From Ectobius pallidus (Eukaryota > Arthropoda > Insecta > Blattodea > Ectobiidae), in assembly GCA_964059195.1 (NCBI GenBank), contig CAXKWD010000004.1, forward strand, positions 118,888,043 to 118,952,042: a DNA stretch of 64,000 nucleotides, in the 5' to 3' direction. Position 1 is the first letter of the stretch. Each line of letters begins with the position of its first letter. Below the pieces are notes generated by a model. That model ran no database searches and was not told where the DNA came from. It was given only the letters and a program-made list of their open reading frames with translations. Both the position numbers and the translations under genes were made by a program. Below are positions 46,086-56,265 of the stretch, piece after piece.

Positions 46086-47679
46086 CATAGGCCCATCCAG
46101 ACCCATTCCATTTGGTTAACTTAAAACCTAAAAATAAAATAAGCTTCAAAATCGGATGCATCCTCGCTTCGTTCTATATGAGTAAACTTTTTTTTTTAAC
46201 TGACGCCATATCAGAAATAGAGTACGTGTATTTAGACTGTTGTAGCCTATATTACCATTTAGCTATAAGTTACATAAAAAGTACTGAACGACTTTGATTT
46301 TTCGGAGGTAAAAATATGAACTTTACATTTTCTTGTCGGTTACAGGCTAAAAGCTATGTAATATTGCAAAATATCACTGATCTACCTCATGTAGAAGTGG
46401 TTAAACATTAATTTCAGTAAGAGGGTGCTTTATACGTCGTAGATGTGATTGACGTCACGGTAATCCAGTAACTTTATAAAAGAGATAGAATTATTGAGTT
46501 TGGCATGCTTATGGCAATAGAATGTGTTAATATTCCTACCAAATTTTGTAATTTTAGCTGTCCTACAAATTCGTTAGAAATACATAATGCGTGGAAAATG
46601 TACGAAATTTACTTAAAATAAAAAAATCTATCTCTATCTAAGACATAACCGCTACTGCAAGTGCAATCGGTTTTATAATACCACTTACCGTTTAGCTATT
46701 ATAAGCCTCCAGAAAAGTCTGCAGCGACTTCATAGCTGCGTTCGCCATTTTGAAGGTGTTTTGGGGTTAGAAAATTTAAATTTTGAACTTTTCCCATCGG
46801 TTACAGGCTAAAATCAATAGTGTGTCTAATTTCAAGTTTTTAGCTCATTTGAAATTGGGTAAATATGAATGACTGAGAGTGAGTGCGTTAGCCTTGTGAC
46901 TATATTATGATTTGGAATGAACTGGATACGTTTAGTTACCAGGTTTCTCTAATGCTAATGATACCGCTACTTTATTTCTCACTTTACAGCAAGATTGCAT
47001 TACTGTGTGGAAGCCCCTTTAGGAATGCCAAGCTCTCAGTCCTGTGTTAGTACAATATTGACGTTGGTAATAAAATTACTGTACAGGGCCACCACATGGG
47101 GAGGGCTGTTACTGTATATAATATAGGTCTAATGTAGAATATATTTATTATAACAAAATTTAATCAACATATCAATGTTTGTACCAAAAAAGGTCTATGG
47201 ATTATCCCAATGGCTTTGCACCCTTTGTTTCGGATAAATGGCATTTTTCTAGCATAAACTCAACGTTGCCCCCCTCTTTAAAGTGGATTTGCTAAATACT
47301 TACAAAACTTGAATAAGTAATTTTTCTGTGATAGTATTACTGTACTGCGCAGATCTGTACCAGTGCTCTCTGATGCTGGCGTCTACCTGAAGAGCTCCAT
47401 GGTATTGATTGCGAATTGGGTTATTTGATTTTCGTTACGCCACTTGAACCTATTACCTTCTGTAAAGTGCTTTAGCGTTCAGATTGCGTCACAGAGGAAG
47501 CACAAACAACCAGGGGTACTCAACTTGTCTTTATGTGATGAGTTGTCGGTTTGTTTCCCTAAACACCAAACTGTTTAGCTTGGAAAGTGGTGTACTTTTA
47601 CGACTTAATATCGAATTTGAAGTAGTCATAATTTTATTAATTATCATCTATTTAATTTAAAGTATCAATAGTTTGGGGG
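46086..47679. other. No recognisable feature
   Basis: No gene or repeat family recognised. TTTTACAGGCTAAAA-like words recur near 46340 and 46805 but are too short to classify. Confidence 0.45.
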
Positions 47680-47794
47680 TACTCTGTGGCGCACCTGGTT
47701 GAGGCACTGCGCTATAAGCCGGAAGATCGTGGGTTCGTTCCTCGATGAAGTCGCTGGGATTTTTCAGTTGGCCTATCCTTCTGGTAGTAGTGTC

Positions 47795-49094
47795 TGGTGT
47801 AAATGGAGTCATCTCCATTAATATCAAGTGATAGAAAATGATGAGAAATAGATTGATATTAATTAAATACGGCAGATAATAACTTTTGAACTAACAAAGC
47901 AATATTATTATAAATTACATGATAAAAATCAGGAAAAATTAACAAATAATATTACATAAATATGAAATTAATATCATCAATACTTTAGCTGATATTAATT
48001 ATTTTATAGTAAAGAATAAAATACACTAGGACTCAATAGAAGTTAGCAGACGGAATACTCAGAAATATACAATGCAGCCGGAGTGAAATGTATAGCAACT
48101 CTGTGGGAGATAGGTGCCAGGTATTGTCAGAAATGTACTAGGCTATTCAGTCAAAATGTAGTAGAAAGGAAAGATTATGAGATGAATAGGCACTTCACGA
48201 GAATGTACAGTGAAAGTTGCAAGGTCCAAGAACTAGACAGAAATTCGGAGAATCGCATGATGGGAGAAACAGAAAAGCATCACTCCCAAGCTAAAAACCA
48301 CGCTAATCGAAACAACCAATAGAATTTAAGTTTAGGATAGAAAAAAACTGAATTTAGCTATAACAGTGCAGATGATTGGTTTTGTGTGACTATGGTAAGG
48401 AAGGGAAATTGAGAGGAGGCTAAGATCATGGCTTTTACGAAACTACACTTGTGTACGAAGGACTCGAGGAGGCAGGTCATATCCCTGCATTTCTCCTCGA
48501 ATTACACATAAGTCGTATTGACATTGTGGTCAATCCGACTGTATCTATATAAATAACTTCACTAAATTACCGAAGTGTAAATTCTATTATACATTTATTC
48601 TTGCAGTAAGAGCTTATTATAGCTACTTACTAAAATAAATTCAGTGAGTGTGCCAAGTAAGTACTGTTGTGACTTTGACGTCACCATCATTACAAGATTA
48701 CGTGGATATTGAGTGTCACTACTAGGAAGTATTTACGTACGAGTTGCAAAGGCCAATATTAGACTCCCTTCAATATCCCATCATAAAATGAATAAATTCA
48801 CGAAGTAACATTTATACATTTGAACTTTGATTGGAATACTAAATAAACTTACAGTGTTTGATAAATATTTAATTATTGATAAACAGTAAATATAGAACCT
48901 CCACACCCAATTTTATGCCCTGAGGTAAGATAGAGAAAATCGTAGCAACTCCGACTGAGCAACCCGAGGTTCCACCAGGCTGAAGAAGACAACATTCGCA
49001 GTGAGTACAATATTGTGGGGGTGGACCACAAACCGATTGCAGCATACTGGGAGAACTCATACAACGAGGGCTTGTAGTGTGAAGTACTGCACCA
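47795..49094 (+). repeat. 5' LTR
   Basis: Begins TGGTGTAAATGGAG and ends GTACTGCACCA. A TATA-like TCTATATAAATAA near 48543-48556 is a plausible promoter element, and AATAAA-type words follow (near 48649 and 48841). A 79-codon ORF (48083-48322) occurs in both LTRs with no recognisable domain; it is probably incidental. Confidence 0.95.
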
Positions 49095-49100
49095 TATTTA

Positions 49101-49121
49101 TGGCGCCCAATCTCGTGAGGC
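49101..49121 (+). promoter_or_regulatory. Primer binding site, tRNA-Lys-like
   Basis: TGGCGCCCAATCTCGTGAGG lies 6 nt after the 5' LTR. The first ten bases match the complement of a tRNA-Lys 3' end (known form TGGCGCCCAACGTGGGGC); the remainder aligns only with a small insertion. TGG is the complement of the tRNA CCA tail. Confidence 0.7.
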
Positions 49122-49573
49122 TCGAAAAATCGTTGGACGTAAAAAATCCCATAAATAACTACATATTTATGACTTTACCAACGTGGGTCACGAAATACAG
49201 ATCTTAAAAATCCAGAAATAACTACATACTACAAAGAAGCAACAACGTGGGTCTTCGAAAAAAGGAGTTAAGCCAAGGGACGACGACCATCGCTATTAGG
49301 AGCTGGGCACCGAGCGTGAGAAGGAGGACGACGGGAACCAAGATTAGGAGCCGGGCAACGCAAGAAAAGAAGAGAAGAGAGAAAAAGAAGGCAACACGAT
49401 CGAACCAGAAGGAAGGATGACTAACCGGAACCAAAACTGATAAGTCAAAAGATTTTATATGAAAGTGTTACAAGGGTATTTTGTATTGTGCATGCAATTA
49501 ATGACTTGTGTGTTAATCATGAAAAATTTTGGGGGTAACCTGAAATGCTGTAAGAAAATACAAAGTGTAAGGA

Positions 49574-51751
49574 ATGTATAAATTACGGAGTGGGAAAATT
49601 GTAAACAGTGAAATGGAATCAAGTGAAAGTCAGTTAGGACAAGATTTATTAAGTCAAGGGGAATTGGAAAATTTTCAAAATAACGCAAATATGGAAGCAA
49701 ACAATGATAATGAAGTAGGGGTTATTGAAGAAAATAACAGTCAGGAAATTGAAAATCAATCAGAGGAACCTTCTGTTCAAATTGCAGTAGAAAGTTCAGA
49801 GGATCAGAACGAGATAGGTCCAATAGAAAAAGAAAATAAAAATGTAGGGGGAGATCAGTTATCAATAATGCAACAGATAATGGCAATGATGGTAGAAAAT
49901 CAGAAATCACAAAAGCAGTTAGGGGAAGAGGTTAAGCAGATTAATGAGGGAAATAAGAAGTTAGGGGAAGAGGTTAAGCAGATTAATGAGGGAAATAAGA
50001 AGTTAGGGGAAGAGGTTAAGCAGATAAATGAGGGAAATAAGCAGATTGTTAAGGATAACAAGAAAGTTGTAGAGAGATTAGAGAAAATTAGCGAGGAAGT
50101 CAAAGAAATAAATGATAGGTTAGAAGGAAAAATCAAAAATGTAGTAGTTGATTTAGAAAATTCTAAGAAAGAGATTCACAACAAAATTGCTGAAAATCAG
50201 AAGAAAGTTGAAGTAAAATTAGTTGAAAAAAATAAAGAATTGGAAAGTAAGTTAGCGCAGGCAGTTTCTGCAGACTTAGAGGAGATCAATAATAAATTTC
50301 ATGGCAGGGTTAAAGAACTAGAACATAAACTGGAGATAAATAAAACAGCAACAGAAAACGTAAAAATTGAGGTATTGGACAAAGTAAAACAGGTAGAAGG
50401 GTCTTTATCTGAGAAGGTTATAAACATAGAAAAACAGGTAAACACATTGAATGCCAAAATTAATAGCAGTGAGAATGAACCTCAAAGTGTACGTAGCAGT
50501 AGTGACGTCAGGAGGAACAGCCTTGCAACATTTAATGTAAATAATACTGCAGTATTAGCAGCAAATGAATTGCCATGTGAACCACAAGGTCCTCCTAGCG
50601 TCAACACTGAGCCAGATGATACGGGAAGCAATATCGAATTAGGGTCCCACAATGTAATGCAACTAGGTATCAGGAATCCTATCCACTTGTCACAAATTTT
50701 GGGGCATGATTGGACAGCACCTCGGTATAACGATGACAACTCATCGAACCCACATCATTTTATAAACGAATTGGATACCTACTTTAAAATAAAAGCGGTA
50801 CCGGACGATTATAAAATGCTGATTGTTCAGAAAAGTTTGGTCGGAAAGTGCAGAGATTGGTGTAACTTCGTGTCACAAAGGGGGATAGGATATCCTGAAT
50901 TTAAGAGGTTATTTATGGAAAGATACTGGAGCGCGAGTCGCCAGAGTAAGGCCCGAGCTGAGTTGTATTCAGGTAAATATAATGAAAGTTCGAATATGAC
51001 AATGTCTGAATATTTCGTCAGAATAATGAAAGTTGCCAGGTCATTAGACTTACAATTAGCTGAAAAAGATGTGCTTCAATTAGCCTTAAAACATTATAAG
51101 CCCGAGATATATAATAATTTAGTTGTCGCTAGGCCTAAAACTTGCGCCGAGGCACTAACATTATTAACTGAGTTTGAAGAGGTACATAGCCACGAGAGAA
51201 CTCGTGATGTAAATAACAGGTTTGACAGTAGAAATGGGAGTGGCAACACAGGTGAAAATAGAGGTAGCCAGGCGAGCAATAGTGGGGCCCAGAATAATTA
51301 TACTGGTAGGCCTAACCCTGGGAATCAGAATAATCAAACGCAGAGAGGATATAATGGTAGGAATTGCGGTAATCAGAATTATCAATTTCAAGGTAATAGA
51401 CAAGATAGGCCTAATCAAGAAAGTGGTTACAGAAACCAAAACAATAATATGGGTCAAACTCAGCGAAATGATTATAACAGGGGAAGAAACCCACCACAGA
51501 ATACGAGGGTAAATCACATAGCATTCTCAGAACCAGATCGGAGGAATTCAGATAACAATCAGCAACGAGGGGAGGTGAGAGAAGGCCGCTATATCGGTTA
51601 CAATTCTAAAGGGAATACGGTACAAGGCGATACGCGTGACAGAAATACTTCGCTTAACCCGGAAGCAAGTGAATATCACAATAACAATACAAGACAGTCA
51701 AATCAAACTGAAATAAATCAAGGAGATTTAAACTCCAGCGAGACGTACTAG
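49574..51751 (+). CDS. gag: Gag polyprotein (725 aa), intact
   Basis: Structural protein that would form the particle. It starts MYKLRSGKIV, a basic N-terminus like that of several gypsy-type Gags, after a leader of about 480 nt. Residues about 30-105 are acidic. Residues about 110-290 form a long coiled coil including three 14-residue repeats (LGEEVKQINEGNKK, from 42-bp DNA units at 49919, 49961 and 50003). Residues about 375-535 are the retrotransposon Gag (capsid-like) domain, with HHFINELDTYFKIKAVPDDY, WCNFVSQRGIGYPEFKRLF and LALKHYKPEI. Residues about 540-725 are N/Q/G/R-rich; no CCHC zinc knuckle is visible, so this basic tail may bind RNA instead. The stop lies within the frameshift hairpin. 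Full-length and apparently functional. Confidence 0.92.
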   Translation: MYKLRSGKIVNSEMESSESQLGQDLLSQGELENFQNNANMEANNDNEVGVIEENNSQEIENQSEEPSVQIAVESSEDQNEIGPIEKENKNVGGDQLSIMQQIMAMMVENQKSQKQLGEEVKQINEGNKKLGEEVKQINEGNKKLGEEVKQINEGNKQIVKDNKKVVERLEKISEEVKEINDRLEGKIKNVVVDLENSKKEIHNKIAENQKKVEVKLVEKNKELESKLAQAVSADLEEINNKFHGRVKELEHKLEINKTATENVKIEVLDKVKQVEGSLSEKVINIEKQVNTLNAKINSSENEPQSVRSSSDVRRNSLATFNVNNTAVLAANELPCEPQGPPSVNTEPDDTGSNIELGSHNVMQLGIRNPIHLSQILGHDWTAPRYNDDNSSNPHHFINELDTYFKIKAVPDDYKMLIVQKSLVGKCRDWCNFVSQRGIGYPEFKRLFMERYWSASRQSKARAELYSGKYNESSNMTMSEYFVRIMKVARSLDLQLAEKDVLQLALKHYKPEIYNNLVVARPKTCAEALTLLTEFEEVHSHERTRDVNNRFDSRNGSGNTGENRGSQASNSGAQNNYTGRPNPGNQNNQTQRGYNGRNCGNQNYQFQGNRQDRPNQESGYRNQNNNMGQTQRNDYNRGRNPPQNTRVNHIAFSEPDRRNSDNNQQRGEVREGRYIGYNSKGNTVQGDTRDRNTSLNPEASEYHNNNTRQSNQTEINQGDLNSSETY
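49919..50044 (+). repeat. 42-bp in-frame tandem repeats in gag
   Basis: Three units start TTAGGGGAAGAGGTTAAGCA at 49919, 49961 and 50003, nearly identical. They add 14-residue coiled-coil turns (two heptads each). Confidence 0.95.
51727..51733 (+). promoter_or_regulatory. TTTAAAC slippery heptamer for -1 frameshift
   Basis: In the gag frame the sequence reads GAT TTA AAC, so the heptamer has the required X_XXY_YYZ phasing (T_TTA_AAC). The downstream ORF is in the -1 frame and is open from 51712 on, giving a 40-nt overlap with gag. TTTAAAC is one of the most efficient known slippery heptamers. Confidence 0.85.
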
Positions 51752-51768
51752 AGAGTCGTAGTATGTCT
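51741..51768 (+). promoter_or_regulatory. Frameshift-stimulating stem-loop
   Basis: AGACGTACTA (51741-51750) pairs with TAGTATGTCT (51759-51768): ten base pairs including one G-U, around an 8-nt loop GAGAGTCG. It begins 7 nt after the heptamer, the usual spacing. The gag stop TAG (51749-51751) sits at the top of the stem. Confidence 0.8.
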
Positions 51769-52905
51769 GTTCTAGGGAACCAGTTCACCGACGGGAGGCT
51801 CAATGAAAAAAGTAATTCACAAGAAATCAAAACAGAAAAAAGTAATATTCTGAATCCGCCACAAATTGAAGCTAAAATAGGGAAATTAAAAGTTCAAGTA
51901 ATGGTTGACAGTGGGGCGATGATTAGTACATGCAGTCATAAATGTTATGAGGAATTAAAAATAAACAATGTAAAATTCCAAGAACTAAATGTCCCGCTAT
52001 TATATTGCACGACAGCTGTAAGCCGAACTCGATATAAGATTGACAAACAAATTATGGTCAAACTGGAGATTGGAGATTGGTCCGCTGACATTTACACATT
52101 AGTGATCAGAAATTTAACTCACCCATTTATTCTTGGTTGTGATAGTTTAATTGAATATGAAGGAATATTAGATTTTGGGGAAAACTCCTTAAAAATAAAT
52201 AATCAAGGAAACATAATTGAAGTTCCATTGTTAACGAATGATCATAACGATTACGCAGAATGCTCTGAAAGTGAAAAGGCAATTCAGAATGAGGTTTTTA
52301 TTATTGAAAATCTGAGTACAGATACAGGTTTTTATGATGATACTATCGTATCAAATCATGCTACTATTGACGTCGTAGGCGAGAAAAGCCCGGCGGATAA
52401 TTTTATAGACTCAGCGGAAAATACGCGTTTCTATAGCGAGGAGATTAATGAGTTTAATGACACTTTTATTGAAGAAGTGTATGGTATTGGAGGGGATTGC
52501 AAAATAAACATGATTAGAGCTGACTTAAATAATCGAAGTAATTATGAGGAACTAGTGAAAGGCCTACTTCCAGCCATCTCACAAACAGGCGTAAACAGAA
52601 AATTAGAGGACTATTGTAAAACCGCCATTGCAAATATCAGAAAGAAGGCTTTACAAAGAATGGAAAGAGCGAAGAGGTACAAAAACATATGGAAGCCAGT
52701 AGTAGGCGAAAAAGTCCTGATAAGGAGGAAAAACTTATCGAATGCACCAAAAAAGAGAATGCATAAACTCGAGCTTTTGTACCGCGGGCCTTTCCGGATA
52801 ACTCAGATTTTTAATGATATATGTTTTGAGGTTGCAAATCTAAATGAGGATAAAGTAATAGGGCGGTATAACTTGTCTTTTATCCGACCTTATAATGAGA
52901 AATAG
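51763..52905 (+). CDS. pol: Protease fused to integrase C-terminal tail (deleted pol)
   Basis: The ATG at 51763 is the first in frame, but the ORF is open from 51712, so expression by -1 frameshift from gag is more likely. Residues about 35-150 form a retropepsin-like protease: VQVMVDSGAMISTCSH has the catalytic Asp in DSG rather than the commoner DTG, and FILGCDSLIEY is the ILG strand near the end of the fold. Residues about 155-255 are acidic linker. Residues about 285-380 match the end of a gypsy integrase: IRKKALQRMERAKRYKNIWK, then VVGEKVLIRRKNLS and LLYRGPFRI...SFIRPY, the GPY/F-like module. RT, RNase H and the zinc and catalytic domains of integrase are missing, yet the fusion is in frame with no stop. 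Confidence 0.88.
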   Translation: MSVLGNQFTDGRLNEKSNSQEIKTEKSNILNPPQIEAKIGKLKVQVMVDSGAMISTCSHKCYEELKINNVKFQELNVPLLYCTTAVSRTRYKIDKQIMVKLEIGDWSADIYTLVIRNLTHPFILGCDSLIEYEGILDFGENSLKINNQGNIIEVPLLTNDHNDYAECSESEKAIQNEVFIIENLSTDTGFYDDTIVSNHATIDVVGEKSPADNFIDSAENTRFYSEEINEFNDTFIEEVYGIGGDCKINMIRADLNNRSNYEELVKGLLPAISQTGVNRKLEDYCKTAIANIRKKALQRMERAKRYKNIWKPVVGEKVLIRRKNLSNAPKKRMHKLELLYRGPFRITQIFNDICFEVANLNEDKVIGRYNLSFIRPYNEK

Positions 52906-53511
52906 GTAAACAGGCAAAAACATTGTGGGTAGAAATGACATATTGCTTTCCGTGCTAAATTCAAGAAAAAGTGGTATAAAAATTTGAATATAGTATGAAT
53001 GTGACAAGAGTGGCATTGATAGTATAATTCCGTGTGAGAAAATCTGTTGTGTTATCTAATTTTAAGAAGGACACTAGCAAAAACCCAGAACCGCTGTGAT
53101 TTATTATTTTTATCAAGGGTATCAAGTTAAAATGTGTGTTATCTAGTTTTAAAAAAAGGACTCAATGCAAACAAATCCGCAGAGCTATATCTAGTTAGTA
53201 AGAGGGTAAATTTTATTGTGTTTATATTATGATAGTTAGGTAATACTCTCCGATATGCAAAGTATGCTGCATGGAATGTTGTTATTGAATCATAACATAA
53301 CCGTAACATGGCGAGGTTCATTCACACAAGGCATTCAGGTAGCGAGTGAAAGAGAGAGGGTAAGTCACTCAAGGCCACTGCTCTAGTACTCGTAAAAATT
53401 TAAAGGGTCATCCCGTCAGCCATATTAGTGTAAGGAGCATTAATCTGTTTCTCTAAAAAAAGTGACAATTTTTCAAATCCTCACTTATTCAAGAGAAAAA
53501 GATTGGGCATA
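52906..53511 (+). other. 3' untranslated region and polypurine tract of the retrotransposon
   Basis: No env-like ORF. Two imperfect copies of a TTATCTARTTTTAARAAGGA block lie near 53055 and 53138. A purine-rich stretch AAGAGAAAAAGATTGGGCAT (53491-53510) precedes the 3' LTR and is the likely plus-strand primer. Confidence 0.65.
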
Positions 53512-54811
53512 TGGTGTAAATGGAGTCATCTCCATTAATATCAAGTGATAGAAAATGATGAGAAATAGATTGATATTAATTAAATACGGCAGATAATAAC
53601 TTTTGAACTAACCAAGCAATATTATTATAAATTACATGATAAAAATCAGGAAAAATTAACAAATAATATTACATAAATATGAAATTAATATCATCAATAC
53701 TTTAGCTGATATTAATTATTTTATAGTAAAGAATAAAATACACTAGGACTCAATAGAAGTTAGCAGACGGAATACTCAGAAATATACAATGCAGCCGGAG
53801 TGAAATGTATAGCAACTCTGTGGGAGATAGGTGCCAGGTATTGTCAGAAATGTACTAGGCTATTCAGTCAAAATGTAGTAGAAAGGAAAGATTATGAGAT
53901 GAATAGGCACTTCACGAGAATGTACAGTGAAAGTTGCAAGGTCCAAGAACTAGACAGAAATTCGGAGAATCGCATGATGGGAGAAACAGAAAAGCATCAC
54001 TCCCAAGCTAAAAACCACGCTAATCGAAACAACCAATAGAATTTAAGTTTAGGATAGAAAAAAACTGAATTTAGCTATAACAGTGCAGATGATTGGTTTT
54101 GTGTGACTATGGTAAGGAAGGGAAATTGAGAGGAGGCTAAGATCATGGCTTTTACGAAACTACACTTGTGTACGAAGGACTCGAGGAGGCAGGTCATATC
54201 CCTGCATTTCTCCTCGAATTACACATAAGTCGTATTGACATTGTGGTCAATCCGACTGTATCTATATAAATAACTTCACTAAATTACCGAAGTGTAAATT
54301 CTATTATACATTTATTCTTGCAGTAAGAGCTTATTATAGCTACTTACTAAAATAAATTCAGTGAGTGTGCCAAGTAAGTACTGTTGTGACTTTGACGTCA
54401 CCATCATTACAAGATTACGTGGATATTGAGTGTCACTACTAGGAAGTATTTACGTACGAGTTGCAAAGGCCAATATTAGACTCCCTTCAATATCCCATCA
54501 TAAAATGAATAAATTCACGAAGTAACATTTATACATTTGAACTTTGATTGGAATACTAAATAAACTTACAGTGTTTGATAAATATTTAATTATTGATAAA
54601 CAGTAAATATAGAACCTCCACACCCAATTTTATGCCCTGAGGTAAGATAGAGAAAATCGTAGCAACTCCGACTGAGCAACCCGAGGTTCCACCAGGCTGA
54701 AGAAGACAACATTCGCAGTGAGTACAATATTGTGGGGGTGGACCACAAACCGATTGCAGCATACTGGGAGAACTCATACAACGAGGGCTTGTAGTGTGAA
54801 GTACTGCACCA
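53512..54811 (+). repeat. 3' LTR
   Basis: Same length and ends as the 5' LTR and nearly identical to it. Followed directly by TGTC and the interrupted SINE. Confidence 0.95.
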
Positions 54812-54985
54812 TGTCCTAGGGTCGATTCAACCTCTTACAGAAATTAGTATACCAGGTGCAATGCTGGGGGTTAAAGGTGTCCAGTGCGTAAGGCTGGCAA
54901 CCTTTATGTCCGAATATTTAAAAATCTGGGAACCTCACTCAACCTTCTGGAACCTAGGGTCACCAAGGCTTCTACAGGTATCATT

Positions 54986-55372
54986 TTACTTTACTAATGT
55001 GTGAAAAGATATTCTGCTTGCTTCTTCATTATTGATGACATTTTATTTCATATCACATTTGATATTGTTGTAGACTGGGCATTCCATTTGTCAAGGACAC
55101 ACAATTGCATGACACCTAATTTAAATACGTGTAATATAACACAAACAAAGATGTAGTTTATATGTAGATATATTATAGTATACTCTTTACTAATGACCTA
55201 AAAGTGAACATTAATTATATAAACAGAGAAAAAATACTACTTTTTTGTGCCCACCCTTTCCCCCGGAGTGCCAAGCAATGAAGCCTAAACCTCCGATCAA
55301 ACCAAATTTTGAAATACTACTGTCAAAGACACACATCAGAAAATGTTGTAAGGCTAACCGTGCAAAATATGT
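54986..55372. other. No recognisable feature
   Basis: AT-rich sequence; overlapping ORFs at 55211-55519 run into the MITE-like element and are not supported. Confidence 0.4.
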
Positions 55373-55380
55373 ACTAAGGT

Positions 55381-56257
55381 CACGGAGGAAAGAAAACACG
55401 GAGACGCCGTGCTTGCGGTGTTGTATGGGAAACAGATGAAGCCAATGACCACGCCCCCTTACCGCACCAAAAGGGAGGCTTGCTATATACAATAGCACAC
55501 AAATACTCCGAAGTTCCACTGGTTATAACAACGTAACGGTAGGGAAAATATGTAATATCCCAATTTCATATATTAACCACATACTCTGACATCATAATAA
55601 TCCCGGGTAATAAGCATTAACCTATCTCAGAAGAGCCAAAAATGTAACTTTCAAATGAGCAACTTTACATGTGCGAGTATAAATAATGAGTCAGAAAATA
55701 AATAAGGGACCGTGCGACTATGATAATTCAGAACGAGAAAAATATTCTGGACAGTTATCTAGCTACACCATGTGGTTATTGACTCTATTAAACGCAATAA
55801 ATGACAACTAATATAAATATTGGAAATCTAAAGCAATAAATTACTTAGTATTACTAATAATTCAGATAAATACACTTTATTTGATTAATTACAAGTAGCC
55901 TAAGGCAGTTATAAAGAAAATACATCAATAAATAATTAGCAGCCTAGTGTAAAATACAAGTAAATTATGCTTAGCAATTATACCCATATTCATTCATCCC
56001 AAAAATTGACTATTTTGAGTACCTAAATTTTACAAAATTATTAATTTTTAAGGTAAGTTCATAGAATAGTGCACAACATGCACTCATTTTCACTTCTGAA
56101 TTGTTCAAAACAAAGAAACAAAGACGAGTAACCACGCTATCCGTGCACGCTATAAACATATAAACACAGTGACACGCCCCCTTAGAGTACCAAACGCTCG
56201 GACAGTTGGCTTCACGCTTGCGGTCTCAGGGCATCTCCGTGTTTTCTTTCCTCCGTG
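55381..56257. mobile_element. hAT-like MITE with CACGGAGG ends
   Basis: Ends CACGGAGGAAAGAAAACACG (55381) and CGTGTTTTCTTTCCTCCGTG (ending 56257) are perfect inverted repeats at the tips. Weaker inverted similarity continues for about 100 bp (CTTGCGGT, GAAGCCAA, CACGCCCCCTTA). A perfect 8-bp duplication ACTAAGGT flanks it (55373-55380, 56258-56265). 877 bp, AT-rich core, no transposase. Confidence 0.92.
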
Positions 56258-56265
56258 ACTAAGGT

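Larger units (their letters stand above)
47795..54811 (+). mobile_element. Ty3/gypsy-like LTR retrotransposon, recent, pol-deleted
   Basis: Order: 5' LTR 47795-49094, primer site 49101, gag 49574-51751, frameshift signal 51727-51768, protease/integrase-tail ORF 51763-52905, purine tract and 3' LTR 53512-54811, all within a 4-bp TGTC duplication. Both LTRs are 1,300 bp and start TGGTG and end CACCA. I noticed a single difference between them (AACTAACAAAGC versus AACTAACCAAGC), implying very recent insertion. No env. RT, RNase H and the integrase core are absent, so the copy is non-autonomous. The Ty3/gypsy class follows from the gag domain and the GPY/F-like integrase tail. Confidence 0.92.
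47680..54985 (+). mobile_element. tRNA-derived SINE split by the LTR retrotransposon
   Basis: The head at 47685-47760 has GTGGCGCACCTGGTTGAGGC (A-box) and GTGGGTTCGTTCCTCG (B-box). The SINE body is interrupted at 47794 and resumes at 54812 with CCTAGGGTCGATTCAACC. The end is placed approximately at 54985. TGTC occurs on both sides of the retrotransposon (47791-47794 and 54812-54815), a 4-bp target duplication. Confidence 0.75.

Noticed and set aside
48083..48322. 79-codon ORF present in both LTRs (also 53800-54039)
   Set aside because: Lies wholly within the LTR, has no recognisable domain, and is duplicated only because LTRs are identical.
49900..51517. Minus-strand and alternate-frame ORFs over gag
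   Set aside because: Shadows of the intact gag reading frame and its 42-bp repeats.
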